From Nemertoderma westbladi (lineage: Eukaryota > Xenacoelomorpha > Nemertodermatida > Nemertodermatidae), in assembly GCA_032718475.1 (NCBI GenBank), contig JAUCBJ010008977.1, positions 1 to 28,629 on the forward strand: a stretch of 28,629 nt of DNA, in the 5' to 3' direction. Each line of letters begins with the position of its first letter. The stretch's first letter is position 1. Below, piece after piece: positions 8,278-15,698 of the stretch. The notes beneath the pieces were generated by a model. That model did not search any database. It was not told where the DNA came from and saw only the letters and a program-made list of their open reading frames with translations. The position numbers and the translations under genes were made by a program.

Positions 8278-10287
8278 ATAGAAACAACACAACAGTATCA
8301 AGAAAAAACAGTAAGACTGAACACTCCTAGCACGATCGGCCGAAAGCTCCACATCGACAGAAAAACGGAATGTAAGGAGCATGAGGCGAGAGAGGAAAAG
8401 GAACGCAAGGAGCGTGGGGCAAGACGGCGGGAGGAAGTTAGGAGAGTGGCAGAGTTGGCCAAACAGAGCGAACGGGAGTGTAGGGAGAGAATAGCAAAGG
8501 AGGAGTGTGAGCGAAAAGAATTAAAGAGATGCCAAAGTGAGCTTGCGGAGCATAGGATTAGGCGCACGCGCGAGCTGCGACTGGTGCGGGCGGGGGCGTC
8601 TGAGAGCGGGACTGGCTCGAGTATTTTAGGGGAGCCAGGGGCCGTGGATACATTTATTAATACCCCACTTACAGGGACCGCACGACAGACCCAAAACTGG
8701 TGTGACCGTACGGGCGGGGGGGGTAATAATGATAATGGTACAGTAGACGTGGTTAATATTAATAGTACCGTATGGGACAATTCTAACCAAACCTTCATTG
8801 CAGCAAATAATACTTTACCTAGTAGCGGTAATTTAAATTTAAATACAAATAATAATTTCAATTTGAACGTGCAAAATAATCCGAATAGTAATTTAGATTT
8901 AGAGAATAATAATAATTCAAATAATTTAAATAATGATCTAAGCCCGAATTTACAAAATAATTCAAATGATTTTGTTTCAAACGAACAAATTAATTCCGTT
9001 TCCGATATGGGTGTTATTAACGTAAACACGTCGGGCGTGTATAGCCAGACAGACGGGGGCCTGGTAGGTCGTACAGTTGGCGGGCCGGAAGTAGCTGGGT
9101 TAGATAGACCCAGCGAGGGCCTGGTAGGCCACGTAGTTGGTAGGCAGGAAGTAGCTGGATTAGGTAGACCCAGCGAGGGCCTGGTAGGCCACGTAGTTGG
9201 TAGGCAGGGAGTGGCTGGGTTGAATAGACCCAGCGAGGGCCTGGTAGGCCACGTAATAGCAGAGGGAAAGGCGGGGGTGAATAGACCCGACCGCGGTAGG
9301 GTTGATGTGTCGACTAGAGAGGGATATAGTAGAGGGGTGAGAGATAGCGAAGTTAGATGTGGCGAGTGGGGGGGGGGGCTACAGGGGCCCCACAACAGCG
9401 AGTTAGCGGCGAAAGGGGGGGGGGCAGAGAGTGTCCCACAGCCATCAGCGGATAATGCGCGGGCCGAGATAGGTAAACCGCAACACCCGGCGACGGAAAG
9501 TAATAGGGGGATTGCGAGTATCCCCAGCGGCGTGCGACCGAGCAGAGAGAGACAGGTTGACGTCGTAAGAGGGCGGACGAAGCGTCGAGCCCGATCAGAA
9601 GAGGGAAGAAGAACAGTGGGGTTTAACCGGGAGGTCGACGAGAGATCTCACGAGCGGGAATACTCCACTGAAAGGAGAAGAAGAGAAGACAGTAGTAGAG
9701 GTATCGCCGCGAACGATAGAAGAGCGAGGACGGATAGCGAGCCGTCGGTAGTTGAGATGAGAACGGAGAGTCAGTGGGGTCGGACTCCGGGAGATTGCCG
9801 TCGCCCCGGAGAGATGCGACCCGGCGAGGCGCACTACGCGCCGATGGAGGGGTACGCGATGTACCGGTACGAAGATGAGAACAGTAGAGGGGGGGGTCGA
9901 AGAGAAACTTTCCGACGGAATACACCTATCGATCGAGAATACGGTAGCCACGGGGAGGACTATTCAAGAAGAATAAACTTCGATCCCGAGCGACACATGC
10001 AGACTGTAGGACATACTGTAGGCCTTACTGCACATACCATAGGCCATACTGAGAGAGGCAATGTAGGGGATAGGATAGCGCGGGCAACGGGATTAAACCC
10101 GGAAGTCGCGGAATACATACCGACGAGTAGGCCAGAAGTTGATAGGCCTATACCGGTACCAGTACAGCAGTATGACTACAGCATGCAGGGACATAACATA
10201 TACCCAGGGGAGGGGGGAATTATTGCGGATAGGTGTATGGGCCCCAACATATTAACATACCAAACATACAAAACAAACATACATTAA
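8278..10287 (+). CDS. Asn/Arg-rich low-complexity ORF upstream of gag
   Basis: An open frame of about 670 codons between stops at 8275-8277 and 10285-10287. The first in-frame ATG is far inside (9007), so translation must begin at a non-ATG codon, be fed by splicing, or the start has been lost. The order is: a Glu/Arg/Lys-rich, probably coiled-coil segment to about 8600; an Asn-rich tract at about 8750-8990; four 20-residue GLVGR/GLVGH repeats at about 9055-9294; a long Arg/Glu-rich disordered stretch; and a His/Thr/Gly mini-repeat near 10010. Two runs of 10-11 G at 9368-9378 and 9415-9424 are read through in frame. No known fold is recognised. Its position just before gag suggests a gag-leader or N-terminal Gag extension. 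It overlaps the gag frame by about 30 bases in another frame. Confidence 0.55.
   Translation: METTQQYQEKTVRLNTPSTIGRKLHIDRKTECKEHEAREEKERKERGARRREEVRRVAELAKQSERECRERIAKEECERKELKRCQSELAEHRIRRTRELRLVRAGASESGTGSSILGEPGAVDTFINTPLTGTARQTQNWCDRTGGGGNNDNGTVDVVNINSTVWDNSNQTFIAANNTLPSSGNLNLNTNNNFNLNVQNNPNSNLDLENNNNSNNLNNDLSPNLQNNSNDFVSNEQINSVSDMGVINVNTSGVYSQTDGGLVGRTVGGPEVAGLDRPSEGLVGHVVGRQEVAGLGRPSEGLVGHVVGRQGVAGLNRPSEGLVGHVIAEGKAGVNRPDRGRVDVSTREGYSRGVRDSEVRCGEWGGGLQGPHNSELAAKGGGAESVPQPSADNARAEIGKPQHPATESNRGIASIPSGVRPSRERQVDVVRGRTKRRARSEEGRRTVGFNREVDERSHEREYSTERRRREDSSRGIAANDRRARTDSEPSVVEMRTESQWGRTPGDCRRPGEMRPGEAHYAPMEGYAMYRYEDENSRGGGRRETFRRNTPIDREYGSHGEDYSRRINFDPERHMQTVGHTVGLTAHTIGHTERGNVGDRIARATGLNPEVAEYIPTSRPEVDRPIPVPVQQYDYSMQGHNIYPGEGGIIADRCMGPNILTYQTYKTNIH
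9055..9294 (+). repeat. 60-bp coding tandem repeat, four units
   Basis: Units begin GAGGGCCTGGTAGG or a close variant, and recur exactly every 60 bp within the Asn/Arg-rich ORF. Each encodes a 20-residue module containing GLVGH/GLVGR and AGL-x-RPS. The last unit is degenerate. Because 60 is a multiple of three the frame is preserved. In duplicated copy 1 only two units remain before the 84-bp array. Confidence 0.9.
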
Positions 10288-11476
10288 CGTACCAAACATA
10301 CCGGTGGGGGGGGGACAGGGTGACATTCCCCCATCACAATATCAACAATATACCCCGATAGGAGCAAGAACAACGAGACCATTGGATGAGAACAGGTCGT
10401 GTGATACAGATATATGGAGGGGGCCGCTACCCCCGATGAAATACCCAAGTCAGAGAAAGTCAAGGAATAGGACGGACGAACCGTACCAGACAGGAGAAAC
10501 TACACAACATCCATCGAACCCATTGGAAGCACAGGCGATGGGGATGGCCACGTTGATCGATGCGTTGAAAACGAGGATCGAGCTACCACCCGTGGAACCA
10601 TTCAAATTCGATGGGAGCAGGCCGGAAGAATATCTACAGTTTCGGCGCATGCATAGTAACGAAATACTAACGAAAAACTTGACGCAGGCGGAGTGCCTAA
10701 AGTATCTGCAAGTATACACGGGAGGCCCAGCATACGATATCGTGAGGCAATATCAAGGAATAGAGGGCGGCTTCACGACAGCATGGCGGGCACTGGATAG
10801 GGAATACGGGCACCCGGCCAAGATCATCAGGCAGACGCTGAGAGGCATAACATCGGGTGGCCTACAGGATAATCCCGTTAGCATTAAGACGTTCGCTAAC
10901 AAAGTCGAAAAGGCGCTAATCGTGCTGAAGACGCTAGACGCGCCATATGAGCTCAATGCGTCCAATAACATCACCACGATAGCGCAGGCACTACCAAACT
11001 GGCTGCGCAACAAGTGGAGGAAGATCGCTTTCTCCACTCGAGATAAGAAGGGTGCGGAACCGGGCTTAGAAGAAATGTCAAACTTCTTAAACTACGAGGC
11101 TGAACTAATAACTGACCCAGTCTATAGTGAAGATAGCCTGGGAAAGGGACCGAAGACAGACTACCATAGACCGAAACCGGAGCACAATACATCAAACGCA
11201 TTACCGAGACTCAGGCAATCATTGCCATATGCAGCGACGCAGGGGACTGCAAGTCCACAGCTAGCCGAAGATAAGACAACACCATGGAACGGACAGGGAA
11301 ACAATAACAACACGAACAAACATAACCCCAGTACGTCCACTAGGCCGAATCCAAACAATAAGAATAGTAGGGACTTTGGTACGAACACAGCTGCGATACG
11401 CAATGCACTGTATAAAGAGGGCTACGACCCAAAGAGCAAATGCAGCTACACGCAAATGCGCTTCATCAAACCATGA
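10256..11476 (+). CDS. gag: BEL/Pao Gag-like protein (DUF1759-type)
   Basis: The frame opens at 10256; the first ATG is at 10436. The conserved part runs from about 10580 to 11120, with LPPVEPFKFDGSRPEEYLQF, then LTQAECLKYLQ, GPAYDIV and LDREYGHPAKI. This pattern matches the DUF1759 capsid-like region of BEL/Pao Gag and its relatives. Gag would form the particle that packages element RNA in the cytoplasm. The C-terminal part is Asn/Thr/Pro-rich. It ends with KCSY, where the first cysteine of a zinc knuckle would lie, but the frame stops there and the knuckle continues in the overlapping downstream frame. The upstream ORF lies in a different frame. Family assignment is fairly secure; integrity is doubtful. 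Confidence 0.75.
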   Translation, partial: HTKHTKQTYINVPNIPVGGGQGDIPPSQYQQYTPIGARTTRPLDENRSCDTDIWRGPLPPMKYPSQRKSRNRTDEPYQTGETTQHPSNPLEAQAMGMATLIDALKTRIELPPVEPFKFDGSRPEEYLQFRRMHSNEILTKNLTQAECLKYLQVYTGGPAYDIVRQYQGIEGGFTTAWRALDREYGHPAKIIRQTLRGITSGGLQDNPVSIKTFANKVEKALIVLKTLDAPYELNASNNITTIAQALPNWLRNKWRKIAFSTRDKKGAEPGLEEMSNFLNYEAELITDPVYSEDSLGKGPKTDYHRPKPEHNTSNALPRLRQSLPYAATQGTASPQLAEDKTTPWNGQGNNNNTNKHNPSTSTRPNPNNKNSRDFGTNTAAIRNALYKEGYDPKSKCSYTQMRFIKP

Positions 11477-12615
11477 ACTGCAGGTACTGGCAGGCGCTAC
11501 CTAGGCAAGTTCAGATAGATTATGCGTCGAGCAATAAAATCTGCTCGCGATGTGTGATGAGTGGGCATAGAGCAAGGGAATGCAAGGAGAAGCCGATCAA
11601 GTTTGGTCAAAGGAGAGGCCAAACGATGGCAACAAGCACAGTAGGGGCGAAGAAGAGAGGAACGGTGTTACTTGGAGTAGTACCCGTGCGAGTGATTGGG
11701 GAAGGCAATCGATCAGTAACAACACTAATGCTGGTTGATAGTGGAGCTGCCTTCACATTAGTCGAGGAATGGGTGGCCGAAGAGATAGGATTGAGAACGA
11801 GGCCAAGCAGAATGGCGGTAACAACCATCTCTAGCAAAGATGAGATCCTGGAGATGAGAACAGGACGGTGCGCAATTGCAGCAGTGGCACCAGGATGCGA
11901 CTATGGGGCAACCATCGACCCCATCCAAGTGATAGAGTCAATTAATATCAATGCCAGGCGGCCAACCAACATCGAGGTCGAGCAGCATAAATTCCTGGAC
12001 GACATTGACTTCTCAATCCCAGACGTGGACGTTAGGAAGGTATCCATCATAGTAGGGATGGACTGCCCAATGGCCCACGAAAGAATGCAAACGGTCTTCG
12101 GCGAAGACAAGCAGTGTGACCCGGTGGCGATATTAACACCATTCGGGTGGACGCTGAGTGGTCCAATCAAGAGTAAGACACCATTTAGGATGTCGGAGAC
12201 ATCAGGATGCATGTTCGCGGGAACAATGCAGGAGATGGGTGACGAGGGAGCAGAGGAGCAGCTTAGAAGACTGCTCAGACAGGATTTCGAGGGACTGAAA
12301 GAAACCAGGGTCAGGACATCGGTAGAAGACAAGCAGGCTTTACAAAGCATGGAGGAATCGATGACATGCAATGAGGGGCGGTGTACTATAGGAATGGTAT
12401 GGAAGCTACCGAAGATACCGCTGCCCGACAATAGAGGGATGGTACTCACGAGACTCCGCAAGCTGAAACAAACACTAAAACGGAGCCCCGAGAAGAATGA
12501 GTACATCCACAGAACAATTAAGAAGTACGTCGAGAAAGGATGGGCCGTGGAGTTACCGGTCGACGAGCCGAACACGGACAGGACATATATTACCTGCCAC
12601 TACACGTGGCTTTAG
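11440..12615 (+). CDS. pol: BEL/Pao zinc knuckle, aspartic protease and RT N-terminus
   Basis: Overlaps the gag ORF by 37 bases in the -1 frame. Residues about 34-48 form a CCHC knuckle (CSRCVMSGHRAREC), a nucleic-acid-binding motif of Gag. The active-site triad of a retropepsin appears as VDSGAAFTLV with the Asp at residue 100, matching the DUF1758/peptidase A16 group of BEL/Pao. GMDCPM and FGWTLSGPI follow, as is usual after the BEL protease. From about residue 320, KLPKIPLPDNRGM and YVEKGWAVELP match the lead-in of BEL reverse transcriptase. The frame then stops just where the RT palm would begin. The expected role is maturation of Gag; the polymerase portion is missing. Confidence 0.75.
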   Translation: MQLHANALHQTMNCRYWQALPRQVQIDYASSNKICSRCVMSGHRARECKEKPIKFGQRRGQTMATSTVGAKKRGTVLLGVVPVRVIGEGNRSVTTLMLVDSGAAFTLVEEWVAEEIGLRTRPSRMAVTTISSKDEILEMRTGRCAIAAVAPGCDYGATIDPIQVIESININARRPTNIEVEQHKFLDDIDFSIPDVDVRKVSIIVGMDCPMAHERMQTVFGEDKQCDPVAILTPFGWTLSGPIKSKTPFRMSETSGCMFAGTMQEMGDEGAEEQLRRLLRQDFEGLKETRVRTSVEDKQALQSMEESMTCNEGRCTIGMVWKLPKIPLPDNRGMVLTRLRKLKQTLKRSPEKNEYIHRTIKKYVEKGWAVELPVDEPNTDRTYITCHYTWL

Positions 12616-12662
12616 ACCCAAAGAAAGGTAAACTACGGATGGTAGTCGACACATCGGCAAAG
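12576..12662 (+). pseudogene. Reverse transcriptase fragment, frame-broken
   Basis: In a third frame, just after the previous ORF loses its frame, the motifs YYLPLHVALDPKKGKLRMVV and DTSAK appear. They match the start of the BEL/Pao RT fingers, where a Tyr-Leu-Pro-His-like segment is followed by a LRVVxDxSA motif. Similarity ends sharply at about 12660, and no RT catalytic YxDD box, RNase H or integrase follows anywhere in the window. This looks like a deletion or replacement breakpoint within pol. Confidence 0.65.
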
Positions 12663-12679
12663 AAGATCACTTCAGGGAG

Positions 12680-14188
12680 ATGCACGAACAGCGGCTGGTC
12701 GGGACCTACGGGACGCCGTCGCTGGACAACGCGATCTTCCAACACTTCCACTACGTGGTGAAAGGGGACGAGGCGAAGTTCGGGATTCCGAAGTACCCGA
12801 GGGAATCACCGAGGAAGGACTGGAAGAGATTTATAGAGTCCATCAACAGAGGAGGATATATGATCCTAGACGACGAGGGAACCGTGGAAGACGAGGCGGG
12901 TTCGAGACGAGGAACAGCGGGGTCGGCCAGGACCATACTCTTACATTTGGCCGCGCCAAATGGGGACATCTTCTTATTCGATCTAGGAACGTATGGGAAG
13001 AAGGACGGGCCGAAATTAAACCGGTTACCGAAAGCGGTACAAGTCTTGGTAAGAGAGAAGTCGACGACGAAAGTGGGATCGGCGATTCGCGAGGATGCGG
13101 AGAGAATCAGCGATCCGGATGCCACCAACCTCCTGGATATGCAGAAGGTCTTTATGGCTATGACGGCACCGGATGGGTTGGGGGTAGTCGAAAACACAGG
13201 CCAATGCGGGGCGGTGGCAATGGGCCAATTATTGGGGCTCGTGTGCCACAAACCGATGGATTGGGGGAAGTTTAGGGAAGAATACGGAGCAGAACTAGCG
13301 AACTCGCTAAAGTGGGGAGCGAGACCGGGAAAGCAGGAGGTATATCAATTCCGCAGGGGAGCGATAAAGGTACTTCAGAAGCGATATATCCTGCAGGAGG
13401 ACTGGATGATGATAAGTTTGCTTAACTTATTCATGACCGTGGTTATCGAGAGGGAACCAGGGGCATTTCTGTTATCGGGATCACCCCTAAGCTACAGGAG
13501 AGCCTTTAAAGTGGCCTTCGATGGTCTGGTAGACCACCCGGGGCTGAAGGGCGAGTCGGTGTACTACGACAGCCGGCATCTGGTAGACGGGGAGACAGAT
13601 ACGCCGTATCAGAGATGGGAGCAGCTAGAAACGGATAGACGAGAAGCAAAGCGACTAGAGGAAGTCGCCAGACGGGAGAGGATAGAAGCAGAGGAGAGGG
13701 AAGAGGAGGCCAGGACACAGAGTTACGGCTTCGAGGAACAGGCAGGCCTAGACGAACTTCATTGGACTTCATCAGGGAGTTCGGGGGAGTCTCTAGGGCG
13801 AGAACTGGGATGGACGGTGGGATCACCGAAACAGTCGACGTCGGGGTTGCAAACGATGCCCATACCAGCAGGCGCCGAAGGCGACCAACCGCCAAGGAAG
13901 TTAAGGGAGTTAGAGGGATGGAGAGCTACGGGCGAGAGCCAAGGCGGGAAGGGACATAGTGGATCCATCGGGAAACCGGGGTTGGAGTCACTGCCAGAGG
14001 AGGAGGACGACGACGACGAGTTCGGAGAGATGCCGCCCATCGAGAGGATAGGCCACTCGGACACGGACTGGGATGGCGATGGATTTCGCGGGGAGCACTA
14101 TCAGGTTGGGCGAGCAACCGGGGATGGCACCACGGATAGTATTCGGGGAGACGATGCCCGAGAGGGGCGGAGAGATCGACGTAGATAG
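12680..14188 (+). CDS. DEDD-type 3'-5' exonuclease-like protein
   Basis: 502 codons from an ATG at 12680; the frame is open a little upstream (DHFRE before the Met). Residues 57-66 read GGYMILDDEG, matching the first exonuclease motif D-x-E (Asp64, Glu66) of the RNase D/WRN/EXD group. A hydrophobic strand pair (ILLHLA, IFLFDLG) follows. KVGSAIREDAERI at 131-143 matches motif II with Asp139, and LLDMQKVF near 151-158 fits the next helix. A Gln-x2-Tyr motif lies at 219-222, but the Asp expected four residues after Tyr is Arg226, so catalysis is in doubt. The C-terminal half is Glu/Arg-rich coiled coil (about 315-350) and then acidic and disordered. It takes the place of RT in the element. The assignment rests on motifs only. 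Confidence 0.55.
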   Translation: MHEQRLVGTYGTPSLDNAIFQHFHYVVKGDEAKFGIPKYPRESPRKDWKRFIESINRGGYMILDDEGTVEDEAGSRRGTAGSARTILLHLAAPNGDIFLFDLGTYGKKDGPKLNRLPKAVQVLVREKSTTKVGSAIREDAERISDPDATNLLDMQKVFMAMTAPDGLGVVENTGQCGAVAMGQLLGLVCHKPMDWGKFREEYGAELANSLKWGARPGKQEVYQFRRGAIKVLQKRYILQEDWMMISLLNLFMTVVIEREPGAFLLSGSPLSYRRAFKVAFDGLVDHPGLKGESVYYDSRHLVDGETDTPYQRWEQLETDRREAKRLEEVARRERIEAEEREEEARTQSYGFEEQAGLDELHWTSSGSSGESLGRELGWTVGSPKQSTSGLQTMPIPAGAEGDQPPRKLRELEGWRATGESQGGKGHSGSIGKPGLESLPEEEDDDDEFGEMPPIERIGHSDTDWDGDGFRGEHYQVGRATGDGTTDSIRGDDAREGRRDRRR

Positions 14189-14987
14189 AGACACCAACAT
14201 GGAGAAGTTCGCCTACCAGCGACTCCACAGACTGCGGAGATCGCTTGGGACGAAAGACGAGGTGGGACGGGAGACATTGGTACTCGGCTGCGACTACTGT
14301 GGGAGACAGACCCACCAGGAAAGGAGCTGCTTGTACCGGTTCCAGAAGGGAACCTTTTGTCTCTACTGCCGAGAGCCAAGCCACAGGATGGGGGCGTGTC
14401 CACGGTTGCATAACCGATGTCCAAAGTGCCACTTTCGGGGACACTACGGACGCGAGTGCGACTGGATGAACGACGAGGAGAAGTTCACAAGATTCGAGGA
14501 GTGGGCCGACGTCGGGGCCATGACGCGTCAGCGCATGAAGGCCCAGGAGTTCAAGTGGGGTTTCTTCCTTATCAATCAGGAGACTCACATGGAAATCATA
14601 AAGCGGAGGCTACCGTTTACCTACCAAGAGGTAGCAACGGCGGCGTCGTACGCCGGAGTGATGAACACGCAAAGATATTTGGACAGGTGGACGCCACAGA
14701 ACCGAAGGGAGTTTAGGGATTTCTTGGTGGAGCACGTACCGCAAGCAATGAAAATGATCCTATGGGACGCCACCAGAGGGAGACAACCGGGCCACTCTGA
14801 GGGGCCACCGGCGAAGCGATATCGGGCACTAATAACACCAGCGCCCAAGGAGCCAACGACCGGGATCAGCAGGGAGGTGGCGGCGAAGGTCCGAAAGCAG
14901 AAAGCGGATCCCAGAGGAACGGTGGTAACCAAGAAACGACCCAGGGAAGAGGACGCCAGGGGGAACTATCCCCAGAGGAACAGATAG
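14073..14987 (+). CDS. Triple CCHC zinc-knuckle protein
   Basis: 304 codons from ATG 14073, overlapping the exonuclease-like ORF by 116 bases in the +1 frame. Three perfect C-x2-C-x4-H-x4-C knuckles lie at residues 73-86, 96-109 and 116-129 (CDYCGRQTHQERSC, CLYCREPSHRMGAC, CPKCHFRGHYGREC), predicting RNA or single-stranded DNA binding. A helical domain follows (FFLINQETHMEIIKRRLPFT through EFRDFLVEHVP), then a basic tail with GPPAKRYRALI and KKRPREED, which could be a nuclear localisation signal. The overlap suggests either a one-base slip separating two halves of a former exonuclease-knuckle fusion, or two overlapping genes. I do not recognise the helical domain. Confidence 0.65.
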   Translation: MAMDFAGSTIRLGEQPGMAPRIVFGETMPERGGEIDVDRDTNMEKFAYQRLHRLRRSLGTKDEVGRETLVLGCDYCGRQTHQERSCLYRFQKGTFCLYCREPSHRMGACPRLHNRCPKCHFRGHYGRECDWMNDEEKFTRFEEWADVGAMTRQRMKAQEFKWGFFLINQETHMEIIKRRLPFTYQEVATAASYAGVMNTQRYLDRWTPQNRREFRDFLVEHVPQAMKMILWDATRGRQPGHSEGPPAKRYRALITPAPKEPTTGISREVAAKVRKQKADPRGTVVTKKRPREEDARGNYPQRNR

Positions 14988-15660
14988 GTTCCCAGAGTCG
15001 AGGGAGAGAGACTGGGACTTGGACGTGGTACGCCTGGAAGGCGCTGCGTGAGACGTACGAACTATTAAGTACAAATCTAATTAATGCAAATAATCATATA
15101 AGTGCAATTTGTATGTATGTACGTAGTAATTACTAATCTACAAATATACGTTCGGAGTAAGTACTATAGTCATACAACCTTTCTCAATTAGCTACTGGGA
15201 CTGGGGGATAACTGACTATGGCACTATGGACGAGACACCAGACAATTTCACACTTCTTGAGTGCGACGGCACAAGAGGGGGGGGGGGGAGATTCGTCAGG
15301 AGGAATGAGATAGTCAAAGTGGGGTTGAGGGACAGAGTAATAGAGCGAAGTGCAAAGAGAGTGCGGACGCAATTCTAGTGTGGGGGGGGAGAATAAGAGG
15401 CTGAGTGAGGGACGAGGAGGTTCGAGTGTATGAGAGAGTTAGGATGAGAGTGAAGAAGAGATAGGGCGGAAGTGTTGGGGAAACAAAAGTTGCGTGAGAG
15501 GTGAGCGCGATCGGCCCGACATGAGACGCCAGGCACACAGGGTAGCGTTATCATACCCATAGGGAGCGGCCTGGAAAGCCGGCTCCGAGAGAAAAGAATT
15601 CCACCCCACACCCGATACTAGATCGGGATCCAGCGGGATTGTAGCGCACTTTTTTGGTTG
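14988..15660. other. Purine-rich non-coding stretch before the polypurine tract
   Basis: No gene is seen. The plus strand from about 15200 to 15560 is strongly GA-rich, with a G run near 15278-15290 and repeated GAGAGA and GTGAGG words. Antisense open frames here are by-products of this bias. It probably represents the 3' untranslated part of the retroelement. Confidence 0.5.
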
Positions 15661-15689
15661 ATGCTATCTTCTTACCGGGAAGATAGCAT
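15661..15689 (+). repeat. Perfect 11-bp hairpin before polypurine tract
   Basis: Arms 15661-15671 (ATGCTATCTTC) and 15679-15689 (its exact complement) enclose a 7-base loop. It is immediately followed by the G-rich tract and the presumed LTR start. In RNA it would be a stable stem at the primer site for plus-strand synthesis. Confidence 0.75.
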
Positions 15690-15698
15690 GGGGGGGAG
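15690..15698 (+). promoter_or_regulatory. Polypurine tract
   Basis: Seven G then AG directly precede TGTTAG. LTR retroelements use such a purine run as primer for plus-strand DNA synthesis, and its position defines the start of the presumed 3' LTR. Confidence 0.6.

Larger units (their letters stand above)
6409..9174 (+). repeat. Duplicated 2.77 kb block, copy 2
   Basis: Second copy of 2612-5377. Here the sequence continues without interruption through the coding repeat into the long ORF ending at 10287, so this copy looks like the parental arrangement and the other is the truncated one. Its left edge (CTAGAATGTTTAATATAC) is itself part of the 84-bp array unit, so the array and the block share a junction. 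Confidence 0.9.

Noticed and set aside
8298-9395. 365-codon minus-strand open frame opposite the Asn-rich ORF (also 4501-5232)
   Set aside because: It is antisense to a low-complexity coding tract and its Ser/Pro/Leu and Phe/Lys runs mirror that composition. The plus strand continues into gag in an ordered retroelement, so this is a shadow.
11440-11476. Programmed -1 frameshift between gag and protease frames
   Set aside because: The direction is right for a retroelement, but I found no slippery heptamer in the overlap and the knuckle motif is damaged, so an indel is more likely.
12751-14588. Several minus-strand frames opposite the exonuclease-like and knuckle ORFs
   Set aside because: They are shadows of GC-rich coding DNA; the plus strand holds recognisable exonuclease and CCHC motifs.
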